64,000 nucleotides of DNA from Variovorax sp. (GTDB lineage: Bacteria; Pseudomonadota; Gammaproteobacteria; Burkholderiales; Burkholderiaceae_C): contig JAGIAI010000032.1 of assembly GCA_017744935.1 (NCBI GenBank), positions 41,950-105,949 of the forward strand. The letters are read 5' to 3'. Positions 1 through 8,684 of the stretch are shown here, one piece after another. Numbering within the stretch: the stretch's first letter is position 1; each line of letters opens with the position of its first letter. The notes beneath the pieces were generated by a model. It made no database searches, had not been told where the DNA came from, and saw nothing but the letters and a program-made list of their open reading frames with translations. The position numbers and the translations under genes are program-made.

Positions 1-212
1 ATGTGCTCGCTGGCATGCCAGACATCAGCCATCGCGCCGCGCGTCGAAAGAACGCGCGCGTTCACGGTCGGCATCCAGGCCAGGTCGTGGGGCGTGCCGT
101 AGCCGAGCGCGCCGAACGGCGAGGATCCGCCGGTTGCGAGTGCGAGGCTGTCGGACAGGGAAAGGCGCTCGACGCGCAGGGGCGGCGCCCCGAGGGGTTC
201 TCTTGCAGTCAC
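1..212 (-). CDS. N-terminal fragment, probable chorismatase (FkbO/Hyg5/XanB2-like)
   Basis: An open minus-strand frame starts with GTG at 212 and runs off the window. The start overlaps the stop of the upstream flavoprotein gene (GTGA), so the two are probably translated together. The visible 70 residues include FGALGYGTPHD and, near the window edge, VWHA. From memory this order resembles the N-terminal half of FkbO/Hyg5-type chorismatases, which split chorismate to hydroxybenzoate or dihydroxybenzoate and pyruvate. In xanthomonadin-type clusters such an enzyme supplies the aromatic starter. The catalytic part lies outside the window, so the family call is tentative. Confidence 0.5.
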   Translation of the reverse strand, partial: MTAREPLGAPPLRVERLSLSDSLALATGGSSPFGALGYGTPHDLAWMPTVNARVLSTRGAMADVWHASEH

Positions 213-1555
213 TTGGATTCGAGGATGTTTTCGCCGGCGAGAGGGCCGAGGTCGCGGATATTTCGCCGGCGTCGCTGCCACGCGTGCCACGACCTGCGCG
301 GATTCACGGCGCAGACGGAGAAATAGATGGTCTTGAGGATCCGCAGCGAACCCCAGATGGGTGTCTTGCCATGAATGTCGCCGGCGAGCAGCGACAGCAG
401 GGCTTCCTTGACCCGAAAGGGGTTCTGCGGGTACATGAAGAAATCCCGCATCGTCGGATTGGTGACGCGGAAGATGAACCACGAGAACTCCCGCGGTCCG
501 CGGCGCATGTCGCGCTCGAAATGCTTTCGCGCAGCGGCGGCCCGCGCCGGCTGGTCGAGCGTGGCGGCGACGACCTTGGCGCCTTCGAAGGCGCTGTGCA
601 TCGCGAGGTATACGCCCGATGAGAACACCGGATCGATGAAGGCATAGGCGTCGCCGAGCATCAGGTAGCGCTCGCCGCTGCAATGGGTGCTGGTGTACGA
701 GTAGTTGCCGGTCGCGTAGACCGCGTCGTCCACCAGCGCGGCGTCCTTCAGCCGCTGTGCGAGCGGCTCGCACATCGCGATGGTGTCGGCGAAGAAATCC
801 TTCAAAGGCTTCTTGCGCGACTTCAGGTAGTAGGGCCAGCAGACGGCGCCGATGCTCGTGGTGCCGTCGGCCAGCGGGATGTACCAGAACCAGCCGTGGT
901 CGAACCAGAAGATGGTGATGTTGCCTTCCTGCTTGCCGGGAAGACGCTCGGCGTTCACGAAATGGCCGAACAGCGCGGAGCTGTTGTGGCGCGGGTTCTT
1001 CAGTTTGGCCTTGAGCTTGTTCGACAGGAAGGTGTCGCGGCCGGACGCATCGAGCACGAAGCGAGCACGCCACTGGCGCCGGGTTCCGTCGTCGAGCACC
1101 GCCTGCACGTCGGCGCCGTCGGCGTCGAAGCTGACCTCGCGCACCCGGCAGCCTTCGACCGTCTCGGCGCCGCGCGTCGCCGCGTTGCGAAAGAGGATCT
1201 CATCCATTTCGGAGCGCCGCACCTGCCAGGCATAGGGCATCGACTTGTCCCAGGCATCCGCGAATTCGACCTGCGCAGTGTGATCGTGATCCGGCGAAAC
1301 GAACTCGACGCCGAATTTGGGCATGCCGATGCGCTCGATCTGGTCGCGCACGCCCAGCCTGTCGAACAACGCCGCGTTTGCAGGCAGCAGCGATTCGCCG
1401 ATGTGGAAGCGGGGGTGGTGTGCCTTCTCGACCATCACGACCTTGCGCCCTTCGCTCGCGAGTACCGCTGCGGCTGTCGCACCGGCAGGGCCGCCGCCGA
1501 TTACCAGGACGTCGCAGGTTTCGGCATGCTCGGGCGTAGTGGAAGGAATGTTCAT
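209..1555 (-). CDS. FAD-dependent oxidoreductase, flavin-halogenase-like
   Basis: This 448-residue protein has an N-terminal Rossmann motif VIGGGPAGAT, the GESLLP segment and a GDAYAFIDPVFSSG motif, as in the tryptophan-halogenase/geranylgeranyl-reductase superfamily. It also contains GWFWYIP, which fits the WxWxIP signature of flavin-dependent halogenases. I cannot confirm the catalytic lysine expected of a true halogenase, so a related monooxygenase or dehydrogenase is equally possible. I chose the ATG at 1555 because the protein then begins shortly before the FAD-binding strand; the frame stays open to 1636. Its stop overlaps the start of the chorismatase-like gene, which suggests shared work on an aromatic metabolite or pigment. 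Confidence 0.75.
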   Translation of the reverse strand: MNIPSTTPEHAETCDVLVIGGGPAGATAAAVLASEGRKVVMVEKAHHPRFHIGESLLPANAALFDRLGVRDQIERIGMPKFGVEFVSPDHDHTAQVEFADAWDKSMPYAWQVRRSEMDEILFRNAATRGAETVEGCRVREVSFDADGADVQAVLDDGTRRQWRARFVLDASGRDTFLSNKLKAKLKNPRHNSSALFGHFVNAERLPGKQEGNITIFWFDHGWFWYIPLADGTTSIGAVCWPYYLKSRKKPLKDFFADTIAMCEPLAQRLKDAALVDDAVYATGNYSYTSTHCSGERYLMLGDAYAFIDPVFSSGVYLAMHSAFEGAKVVAATLDQPARAAAARKHFERDMRRGPREFSWFIFRVTNPTMRDFFMYPQNPFRVKEALLSLLAGDIHGKTPIWGSLRILKTIYFSVCAVNPRRSWHAWQRRRRNIRDLGPLAGENILESK

Positions 1556-1727
1556 GCAGAGGGGCTGGAATTTACTCGGAGCAAGGGTGCCCGGCAGAGA
1601 GCGTGTTTCGGCGCCGGGATTATCCCAAAAAGGCATCCGGTTCCCTCACATCGCTCCGGGCGCCGTTCGCGCCGGACAGTAAACTCGCCCTTTGCTTTGA
1701 AAACACAAGACAGCGAGAGTTAAAGCC

Positions 1728-2453
1728 ATGGCCGGACACAGCAAATGGGCGAACATTCAGCACCGGAAAGGCCGGCAGGACGAGAAGCGAGGCAAGCTCT
1801 GGACCCGCGCCATCCGTGAAATCATGGTGGCGGCCAAGGCCGGCGGCGGCGATTTGAGCGCCAATCCGCGGCTGCGGCTGGCGGTCGACAAGGCCAAGGC
1901 GGTCAACCTCCCTGCCGACACCATCAAGCGCAACATCGACAAGGCCACCGGCAACCTCGAAGGCGTGAACTACGAGGAAATCCGCTACGAGGGCTACGGC
2001 ATCGGCGGCGCGGCGATCATCATTGACACCATGACCGACAACCGGGTGCGCACGGTGGCCGAGGTGCGCCATGCCTTCACCAAGCACGGCGGCAACATGG
2101 GCACCGAAGGCTCGGTGGCCTTCCAGTTCAAGCATTGCGGGCAGCTCATCTTTGCGCCGGGCACCAGCGAGGACAAGGTGATGGAAGTCGCGCTCGATGC
2201 GGGCGCGGAGGACGTCATCACCGACGACGATGGCGCGATCGAGGTGCTGACGGCGCCCGGCGACTTCGAAGCCGTCAAGAACGCACTGGAGACCGCGGGT
2301 CTCAAGCCCGACGTGGCGGAGGTCACGATGCGGGCCGAGAACACCATCGAACTCGCAGGCGACGACGCCGCGAAGATGCAAAAGCTGCTCGACGTCCTGG
2401 AGGACCTCGACGACGTGCAGGATGTCTATCACAACGCTGCGCTCCCCGATTGA
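1728..2453 (+). CDS. yebC: YebC/PmpR family protein
   Basis: The N-terminus [18 protein letters not shown] is the hallmark of the YebC/PmpR (TACO1) family, and the length of 241 residues is normal. Members were first described as DNA-binding transcriptional regulators; more recent work on some ties them to translation of difficult peptide motifs. The protein is acidic toward the C-terminus, as usual. It is the first gene of a plus-strand string and lies 25 bp upstream of purD. No special regulatory site is evident in the roughly 90 bp before it. Confidence 0.93.
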   Translation: MAGHSKWANIQHRKGRQDEKRGKLWTRAIREIMVAAKAGGGDLSANPRLRLAVDKAKAVNLPADTIKRNIDKATGNLEGVNYEEIRYEGYGIGGAAIIIDTMTDNRVRTVAEVRHAFTKHGGNMGTEGSVAFQFKHCGQLIFAPGTSEDKVMEVALDAGAEDVITDDDGAIEVLTAPGDFEAVKNALETAGLKPDVAEVTMRAENTIELAGDDAAKMQKLLDVLEDLDDVQDVYHNAALPD

Positions 2454-2478
2454 CGGGAGCGCGAACGAAAGCACGCGA

Positions 2479-3768
2479 ATGAAGGTACTGGTGATTGGGG
2501 GAGGGGGCCGCGAGCATGCCCTGGCATGGCGGCTGGCGCAGGCCCAGCGCGTGAGCAAGGTGTATGTCGCGCCCGGCAACGGGGGAACCCGCGCTGACGC
2601 GCGCTATGAATGCGTCGACATTTCGGAGCCTGTCGCCCTGCGCGAATGGGCCCAGAAGGAAAAGATCTCGCTGACCGTCGTCGGCCCCGAGGCGCCGCTC
2701 GCCGCCGGTGTCGTGGATGAGTTCCGCGCCCATGGCATGCGCATCTTCGGGCCGACCAAGGCCGCGGCGCAGCTCGAGAGCTCTAAGGCTTTCTCGAAGG
2801 CCTTCATGAAGCGCCACGGGATTCCCACTGCTGAGTACGAGTCGTTCACCGACGCCGCCGCCGCGCACGCCTACGTCGATGCCAAGGGCGCCCCAATCGT
2901 GATCAAGGCCGATGGTCTGGCGGCGGGCAAGGGCGTCGTTGTCGCGACGACCCTGGCCGAGGCGCATGAAGCCATCGACTTCATGCTGCTTGACAACAAG
3001 TTCGGCGTGTCGCACAACGAAGGCGGCGCACGCGTCGTCATCGAGGAGTTTCTCCAAGGGGAGGAAGCCAGCTTCATCGTGCTGTGCGACGGCAAGAACG
3101 TCACCGCGCTCGCCACCAGCCAGGACCACAAGCGTCTGCTCGACGGTGACGAGGGACCGAACACCGGTGGCATGGGCGCGTACTCGCCGGCGCCGGTGGT
3201 CACGGCGGAGGTGCATGCCCGGGCGATGCGCGAAATCATCCTGCCGACAATTCGCGGGATGGAGAAGGATGGCATCCCGTTCACGGGATTCCTCTACGCC
3301 GGCCTCATGATCGACGCCTCGGGTCACCCGAAGACGCTTGAGTTCAATTGCCGCATGGGCGATCCGGAAACGCAACCCATCATGCTGCGACTCAAGTCGG
3401 ATCTGTTCGAGGTCTTCTGGCACGCCACCGACGGCACGCTGGACCAGGTCGAACTCGAATGGGACCGGCGCGTCGCGCTCGGTGTGGTGATGGCCGCGCA
3501 CGGCTATCCGCTTTCGCCGCGCAAGGGGGATCGCATCCAGGGCATTCCGGCTGAAGCGCCCGACGCGGTCGTTTTCCATGCCGGCACCACGCTGGAGAAC
3601 GGCGAACTCAAGACCAGCGGTGGCCGCGTGTTGTGCGTGACCGCGCTGGCGGACAGCGTCAAGCAGGCGCAGCAGCGAGCCTACGAGGTGGCGGCGCGCA
3701 TCGGCTTCGACGGCGCCCAGTACCGCAAGGACATCGGACACCGCGCCGTCCACGCGCGCGGCGCCTGA
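2479..3768 (+). CDS. purD: phosphoribosylamine-glycine ligase (GARS)
   Basis: The enzyme joins 5-phosphoribosylamine and glycine using ATP, the second step of de novo purine synthesis, in the cytosol. The 429-residue protein starts [15 protein letters not shown], the classic PurD N-terminus, and shows the ATP-grasp landmarks [20 protein letters not shown] and MGDPETQ. I placed the start at the ATG at 2479, where homology begins; the frame is open to 2422 but that stretch overlaps yebC. hemF follows after 7 bp. Confidence 0.96.
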   Translation: MKVLVIGGGGREHALAWRLAQAQRVSKVYVAPGNGGTRADARYECVDISEPVALREWAQKEKISLTVVGPEAPLAAGVVDEFRAHGMRIFGPTKAAAQLESSKAFSKAFMKRHGIPTAEYESFTDAAAAHAYVDAKGAPIVIKADGLAAGKGVVVATTLAEAHEAIDFMLLDNKFGVSHNEGGARVVIEEFLQGEEASFIVLCDGKNVTALATSQDHKRLLDGDEGPNTGGMGAYSPAPVVTAEVHARAMREIILPTIRGMEKDGIPFTGFLYAGLMIDASGHPKTLEFNCRMGDPETQPIMLRLKSDLFEVFWHATDGTLDQVELEWDRRVALGVVMAAHGYPLSPRKGDRIQGIPAEAPDAVVFHAGTTLENGELKTSGGRVLCVTALADSVKQAQQRAYEVAARIGFDGAQYRKDIGHRAVHARGA

Positions 3769-3775
3769 ACATCGA

Positions 3776-4705
3776 ATGCAAGCCGCCCCGCTCGAAGCCA
3801 GGCCGCAGGAGGTAGGCGACTATCTGCGCGGGCTGCAGCAGCGCATCGTTTCTGCGATTGAATCGGCGGACGGCACTCAGTGCGTACGCGACGAGTGGCA
3901 CAAGGCCCCCGGCGAGTCGCTTCAAGGGAGTGGCCTGACGTGCATCCTCGAGGCCGGTGGCCTCTTCGAGCGCGCAGGTTGCGGCTTCTCTCAGGTGCGC
4001 GGAGCGAAGCTGCCGCCGTCGGCGACCCAGCATCGACCTGAACTGGCGGGTGCGCCGTTCGAGGCCATGGGCGTTTCGCTGGTGTTCCATCCGCGCAATC
4101 CGTACGTGCCAACCGTGCACATGAACGTGCGGATGCTCGCTGCGCTCCCGGCCGATGGGCCGCCGGTCTGCTGGTTCGGTGGTGGCATGGACCTGACCCC
4201 GTACTACGGGTTCGAGGAGGACGCAGTCCATTTCCACAGCGCCTGCCGCGACGCGCTGGCTCCTTTTGGCGAAGACAAGTACCCGCGCTTCAAGACGTGG
4301 TGCGACGACTACTTCTTTCTGAAGCACCGCAACGAGCAGCGTGGTGTCGGCGGCATCTTCTTCGATGATTTTTCCGAGCTTGGCTTCGAGCGCAGCTTCG
4401 CGATGCTGCGTTCGGTCGGCGACGCTTTCCTGCCGGCGTACCTGCCGATCGTCGAACGTCGCCGCAACACGCTCTATACCGAGAAAGAGCGTGGCTTTCA
4501 GCTCTACCGGCGCGGCCGCTACGTCGAGTTCAACCTCGTGTGGGACCGTGGGACGCATTTCGGCCTGCAATCGGGTGGCCGGACCGAATCGATCCTGCTG
4601 TCGATGCCCCCGCTCGCGAGTTGGGCCTACCGGCAGGAGCCCGAGCCGGGCAGCCCGGAGGCGGCGCTGTACCGCGATTTCATCGTTCGGCGTGAATGGC
4701 TTTGA
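3776..4705 (+). CDS. hemF: aerobic coproporphyrinogen III oxidase
   Basis: HemF carries out the oxygen-dependent double oxidative decarboxylation of coproporphyrinogen III to protoporphyrinogen IX in heme synthesis. The 309-residue protein has the normal family length and the conserved segments [11 protein letters not shown] and [14 protein letters not shown], which hold substrate and metal ligands. It ends with the usual REWL-type tail. Its last 10 bp overlap nadD, indicating translational coupling. An oxygen-dependent heme enzyme implies an aerobic lifestyle. Confidence 0.96.
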   Translation: MQAAPLEARPQEVGDYLRGLQQRIVSAIESADGTQCVRDEWHKAPGESLQGSGLTCILEAGGLFERAGCGFSQVRGAKLPPSATQHRPELAGAPFEAMGVSLVFHPRNPYVPTVHMNVRMLAALPADGPPVCWFGGGMDLTPYYGFEEDAVHFHSACRDALAPFGEDKYPRFKTWCDDYFFLKHRNEQRGVGGIFFDDFSELGFERSFAMLRSVGDAFLPAYLPIVERRRNTLYTEKERGFQLYRRGRYVEFNLVWDRGTHFGLQSGGRTESILLSMPPLASWAYRQEPEPGSPEAALYRDFIVRREWL

Positions 4706-5316
4706 AGAAACCGCGAATCGGCGTTTTCGGCGGCGCATTCGATCCGCCGCACAACGCGCATGTAGCGATGGCGCAGGCTGCGCTCGCGCAACTTGATCTG
4801 GCCCAACTGCGCATCTTTCCCACCGGGCAGGCCTGGCACAAGGACCGGCCGCTGAGCGCGGCGGAGCATCGTCTTGCCATGTCGCGCCTTGCCTTCGACA
4901 ACCTGCCCGGTGCCAGCGTCGATCCGCGCGAGATCCTTCGCGCCGGTCCGACCTACACGCTCGACACGTTGCGCGAACTGCAGCAGGAGCGACGGGACGC
5001 GCAGCTGGTGCTGATCATGGGTGCCGACCAGGCAAGTTCGCTGCACCACTGGCACGGTTGGGAGGAGATTCTTTCGATCGCTATAATTTCCGTAGCATAC
5101 CGCGCACTATCCACGGGCTCTGACGGGCAGTTTGATCCATCATCGCTGCCTCCCGTGCCGCCCGGCGCCCACTTCGAAAAGCTCCAACTCCCGCCGATGG
5201 ACATCAGCGCGACCGACATTCGCGCGCGTGCCAAGCGAGGGGAGGACCTTTGCCAACTGGTTCCGCCGGCGGTTGCACGCTATATTGATCAACACCATCT
5301 CTACCGATCCGCCTGA
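4696..5316 (+). CDS. nadD: nicotinate-nucleotide adenylyltransferase
   Basis: NadD transfers AMP from ATP to nicotinate mononucleotide, making deamido-NAD. The 206-residue protein begins with the nucleotidyltransferase motif [14 protein letters not shown], where HNAH stands in for the more common HxGH, and ends with the ISATDIRAR signature. The gene overlaps hemF by 10 bp, and its stop overlaps the rsfS start (TGATG). nadD followed by rsfS and rlmH is a widely conserved bacterial order. A TATAAT with a TTGGGA 18 bp upstream lies inside the gene at 5058-5087 and could be an internal promoter for rsfS, but this is weak. Confidence 0.93.
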   Translation: MALKKPRIGVFGGAFDPPHNAHVAMAQAALAQLDLAQLRIFPTGQAWHKDRPLSAAEHRLAMSRLAFDNLPGASVDPREILRAGPTYTLDTLRELQQERRDAQLVLIMGADQASSLHHWHGWEEILSIAIISVAYRALSTGSDGQFDPSSLPPVPPGAHFEKLQLPPMDISATDIRARAKRGEDLCQLVPPAVARYIDQHHLYRSA

Positions 5317-5981
5317 TGAGAACTGAAGCCGCCGCCAAGAAAGACACCCAGAAACTCCAGAGAGCCATCATCGATGGCCTCGAGGACGTCAAGGCGCAGG
5401 ACATCCAGGTCTTCGATACCGAACATCTTTCCCCGCTCTTCGAGCGTGTGATCGTCGCTTCCGGAACCTCCAATCGTCAGACCAAGGCCCTTGCGGCGAG
5501 CGTGATCGATGCGGTGCGCGAGGCTGGTTTCCACAAGCCGCGCGTCGAAGGCGAATCCAACGGCGAATGGATCATCGTGGACTGCGGTTCCGCGGTCGCG
5601 CACATCATGCAGCCGGCGATCCGCCAGTACTACCACCTGGAAGAAATTTGGGGCGACAAGCCGGTGCGCACCAAGCTCGGGGCGACCAAGCCGCTCGTGG
5701 TGAGGGCATCGGAAGAGGCTGACAAGGCGCCAGTCGCAAAGAACACGTCCCTGCGTCGTTCCAGCGCTGCCAAGACGGCAGCCCGCAGTGCGGAGCTGGC
5801 AGGCAAGAAGCCGGCTGCCAAGAAGACCGCCGCGAAAAAGGCGCCAGCGAAAAAGACCGCGGCACCCAAGCCCGCCAAGACCGTCGTGGTGAAGGCGGCG
5901 GCCCAGAAGGTCGCGACGAAGAAGGCGACCCCGGCGCCGGCGAAGAAGGCCGCGCGCAAGACCCCGCCTGCACGGTCATGA
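5316..5981 (+). CDS. rsfS: ribosome silencing factor with basic C-terminal tail
   Basis: RsfS (Iojap/DUF143) binds ribosomal protein L14 and blocks subunit joining when nutrients are short. Residues about 10-120 carry the family core, including the stretch [20 protein letters not shown]. The usual protein is about 105-130 residues, but this one is 221. The extra roughly 80 residues are almost only Lys, Ala, Pro and Thr in repeated AAKK/KKTA units, like histone H1 or AlgP tails. The tail reads in frame without a break and ends 4 bp inside rlmH (ATGA). It may bind nucleic acid; that is inference. Confidence 0.92.
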   Translation: MRTEAAAKKDTQKLQRAIIDGLEDVKAQDIQVFDTEHLSPLFERVIVASGTSNRQTKALAASVIDAVREAGFHKPRVEGESNGEWIIVDCGSAVAHIMQPAIRQYYHLEEIWGDKPVRTKLGATKPLVVRASEEADKAPVAKNTSLRRSSAAKTAARSAELAGKKPAAKKTAAKKAPAKKTAAPKPAKTVVVKAAAQKVATKKATPAPAKKAARKTPPARS

Positions 5982-6445
5982 AGCTCCTGGTGGTCGCAGT
6001 CGGGCAGCGCGTGCCCGACTGGGCGCAGACCGCCTGGGACGATTACGCCAAGCGCTTTCCGCCTGAGCTCAAGCTCGAACTGCGCGCGGTCAAGACCGAG
6101 CCGCGCGGCTCCAAGACGCTGGAAACCCTCTACGCCGCCGAGCGCGAGCGCATCGAAGCCGCCATCGCCAAGGGCATGCGGATCGTCGTGCTGGACGAAC
6201 GCGGGACTTCGCTCACCACCAAGGCGCTCGCGGCCCGGCTGCAAGCGTGGCAGGGCGAAGGCGACGACGTCGCGCTGGTGATCGGCGGCCCTGACGGCCT
6301 CGATCCCGCATTCAGGGCGGCGGCGCACGAACGCATCCGGCTGTCCGATCTCACGCTGCCTCATGCGATGGCGAGGGTGCTTCTCGTGGAACAGCTCTAT
6401 CGCGCCTGGTCGGTCAATGCCGGTCATCCTTATCACCGCGAATGA
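5978..6445 (+). CDS. rlmH: 23S rRNA (pseudouridine1915-N3)-methyltransferase
   Basis: RlmH is a SPOUT (trefoil-knot) methyltransferase acting on pseudouridine 1915 in helix 69 of 23S rRNA of assembled 70S ribosomes. The 155-residue length is exact for the family. The S-adenosylmethionine loop [10 protein letters not shown] and the C-terminal NAGHPYHRE tail are visible. It overlaps both neighbours by ATGA (rsfS before, maf after), placing it in a tightly coupled ribosome-related operon. Confidence 0.96.
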   Translation: MKLLVVAVGQRVPDWAQTAWDDYAKRFPPELKLELRAVKTEPRGSKTLETLYAAERERIEAAIAKGMRIVVLDERGTSLTTKALAARLQAWQGEGDDVALVIGGPDGLDPAFRAAAHERIRLSDLTLPHAMARVLLVEQLYRAWSVNAGHPYHRE

Positions 6446-7047
6446 CGTCCGATTTCATCTATCTCGCGTCGCAGAGCCCGCGACGCGCCCAGTTGCTCGA
6501 CCAACTGGGAGTCAGGCACGAATTGCTGCTCGCGCAGCCCGACGAAGATGCTGAAGCGCTCGAGGTGGTGCGCGCGGGCGAGTCGCCCACGGCCTACGTC
6601 CAGCGGGTGACTGACCTGAAGCTCGACGCCGCCGTGGCGCGCTGGGAACAGCGCTGCCTGCCGCCGGCGCCCATCCTGTGCGCCGACACGACCGTCGCGC
6701 TCGGCCGGACGATCCTGGGCAAACCGGAAGACGCCGTCGACGCCGAGCGGATGCTGGCGATGCTTTCCGGCCACACCCATCGCGTGATGACGGCAATCGC
6801 GCTGCAGCACGGCGCCGAGCGATGGGCGCTGCTCAATGTCTCGCACGTGCGCTTTGCGCCGATCGAGGCCGAGCAGATCACCGCCTACATCGAAACAGGC
6901 GAACCGCTCGGAAAAGCCGGCGCCTACGCGATCCAGGGCCGGGCCGCGGCATTCATCGAACACATCAGCGGCTCGCATTCGGGCATCATGGGCCTCCCGA
7001 TGTTCGAGACCGCCCGGTTGCTGCGCCAGGCGGGGTTCAGGCTTTAG
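6442..7047 (+). CDS. maf: Maf-family nucleoside triphosphate pyrophosphatase
   Basis: Maf proteins hydrolyse non-canonical or pyrimidine nucleoside triphosphates to monophosphates as a house-cleaning step. The 201-residue protein starts with [14 protein letters not shown], the phosphate-binding ASxSPRR signature, and has ADTTVALG, and [17 protein letters not shown] near the end. The ATGA overlap with rlmH and the 7-bp gap to rng place it mid-operon. I cannot tell from sequence which Maf subfamily (YhdE-like or YceF-like) it belongs to. Confidence 0.92.
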   Translation: MTSDFIYLASQSPRRAQLLDQLGVRHELLLAQPDEDAEALEVVRAGESPTAYVQRVTDLKLDAAVARWEQRCLPPAPILCADTTVALGRTILGKPEDAVDAERMLAMLSGHTHRVMTAIALQHGAERWALLNVSHVRFAPIEAEQITAYIETGEPLGKAGAYAIQGRAAAFIEHISGSHSGIMGLPMFETARLLRQAGFRL

Positions 7048-7054
7048 ACAACAG

Positions 7055-8581
7055 ATGCAAGACATCCTGATCAACTGGTCGCCGCAAGAAACCCGTGTTG
7101 CGGTGGTGGAGCACGGCGCGGTCCAGGAACTTCACCTGGAACGCACCCTGGAGCGTGGGCTTGTCGGCAACATCTATCTCGGCAAGGTGTCGCGAGTGCT
7201 GCCGGGCATGCAGTCTGCATTTGTCGATATCGGCCTCGACCGGACCGCGTTCCTGCATGTGGCGGACATCGTGGCGCCGTTCACGCCCGGCTCGCGGCCC
7301 AGCGCGATTCTGGCGGACCGCGAGCACCGCAATGCCGGCGGGATGGTCCCAATCGAGAAGCAGGTGTTCGAGGGACAGTCGTTGCTGGTTCAGGTCATCA
7401 AGGACCCGATCGGCACCAAGGGCGCGCGCCTGTCGACGCAAATCAGCATCGCGGGGCGGTTGCTGGTCTTTTTGCCGCAGGACAACCACATCGGCGTTTC
7501 GCAGAAGATCCCGCCGGATCTGCGCGATGCATTGCGTTCGCGCATGCAAGCGCTGATCGAGGCCGCGGCCGCCGCCGAAGCCGGTGGCGTGGTGCCGGCG
7601 AACACGGGCGGCTTCATCCTGCGCACCAACGGCGAGGATTCGAGCGACGCGGAGCTCGCCGAGGACATCGCGTACCTGCGCAAGACGTGGTCGCGTATCC
7701 GCGAGCTTTCGGTCCGCATGCCGCCGATGTCCTTGCTTCACCAGGACTTGAGCCTGCTTCAGCGCGTGCTGCGCGACATGACGAGCGAGGACACGCAGAC
7801 GATCCGCATCGATTCGCGCGAGCAGTTCGACTCGCTCCTCAAGTTCGGTCTCGAATTCATGCCGCAAGCGGCGGGCAAGCTGCAGCTCTACAAGGGCGAG
7901 CGGCCGATCTTCGACCTGTATTCGATCGATGAGGAAATCGCCAAGGCGCTCGGGAGGCGAGTTGATCTCAAGTCCGGCGGCTACCTGGTCGTCGATCAGA
8001 CCGAAGCGCTGACGACGGTTGACGTGAATACGGGTGGTTTCGTCGGCGCGCGCAACTTCGACGACACGATTTTCAAGACCAACCTCGAGGCGGCGCAGGC
8101 CATCGCGCGCCAGCTTCGCTTGCGCAATCTGGGCGGGATCATCATCGTCGACTTCATCGACATGGCCCGCGACGATCATCGCGAGCAGGTACTGGCGGAG
8201 TTCCGCAAGCAGCTCGCGCGCGACCGCGTGAAGACGACCGCGGGCGGCTTCTCCCAGCTCGGGTTGGTCGAGATGACGCGAAAGCGCACGCGCGAGTCGC
8301 TGGCGCACATGCTGTGCGAACCGTGCCTTGCGTGCGGCGGACAGGGGATCGTGAAGACGGCTCGCAGCGTTGCCTATGACGTGCTGCGGGAAATCCTTCG
8401 CGAGGCGCGTCAGTTCACGCCGCGCGAATTCCGCATCGTTTCGTCGCCACAGGTGATCGAGCTGTTCCTCGACGAGGAGAGCCAGCATCTGGCCGGGCTC
8501 AGCGACTTCATCGGCAAGCCGATCTCGCTGCAGGCCGAGCCTGCGATGGGGCAAGGCCAGTACGACATCGTCCTGTTGTAG
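7055..8581 (+). CDS. rng: ribonuclease G
   Basis: RNase G is an endoribonuclease of the RNase E/G family that matures the 5' end of 16S rRNA and degrades some mRNAs. The 508-residue protein begins MQDILINWSPQETRVAVVE and carries an S1-like domain (about residues 38-130), the catalytic region with VDVNTGGFVG and IIIVDFIDM, and a zinc-link-like CEPCLACGGQG. There is no long C-terminal scaffold, which separates it from RNase E. The start at 7055 lies 7 bp after maf; the frame is open further upstream only within maf. Confidence 0.95.
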   Translation: MQDILINWSPQETRVAVVEHGAVQELHLERTLERGLVGNIYLGKVSRVLPGMQSAFVDIGLDRTAFLHVADIVAPFTPGSRPSAILADREHRNAGGMVPIEKQVFEGQSLLVQVIKDPIGTKGARLSTQISIAGRLLVFLPQDNHIGVSQKIPPDLRDALRSRMQALIEAAAAAEAGGVVPANTGGFILRTNGEDSSDAELAEDIAYLRKTWSRIRELSVRMPPMSLLHQDLSLLQRVLRDMTSEDTQTIRIDSREQFDSLLKFGLEFMPQAAGKLQLYKGERPIFDLYSIDEEIAKALGRRVDLKSGGYLVVDQTEALTTVDVNTGGFVGARNFDDTIFKTNLEAAQAIARQLRLRNLGGIIIVDFIDMARDDHREQVLAEFRKQLARDRVKTTAGGFSQLGLVEMTRKRTRESLAHMLCEPCLACGGQGIVKTARSVAYDVLREILREARQFTPREFRIVSSPQVIELFLDEESQHLAGLSDFIGKPISLQAEPAMGQGQYDIVLL

Positions 8582-8635
8582 CTCGCCCCCAACCTCCCCC
8601 ACTTCGCGTGGCTCGGGCACCCCCCTGCCGGGGGC

Positions 8636-8672
8636 AACACCGACCGACCGGCGAAGCCGGTTCCGTGGTGTT
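8636..8672. terminator. nested hairpin between convergent rng and msbA
   Basis: AACACC (8636-8641) pairs with GGTGTT (8667-8672), enclosing a perfect ACCGGC/GCCGGT stem (8647-8652 with 8656-8661) around a GAA loop. A second hairpin, a run of Cs followed by CTGC and a run of Gs, lies just before it (about 8620-8634). The two genes converge here, so a bidirectional stop is expected, but there is no clear T-tract. This style of hairpin looks like the dispersed intergenic elements common in Comamonadaceae (recollection, not checked). Confidence 0.5.
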
Positions 8673-8684
8673 CCTGGCTGGGGC

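Noticed and set aside
5058..5087. Strong promoter inside nadD
   Set aside because: TATAAT is perfect, but the -35 (TTGGGA, 18-bp spacing) is weak and the genes are tightly coupled, so I mention it only in the nadD entry.
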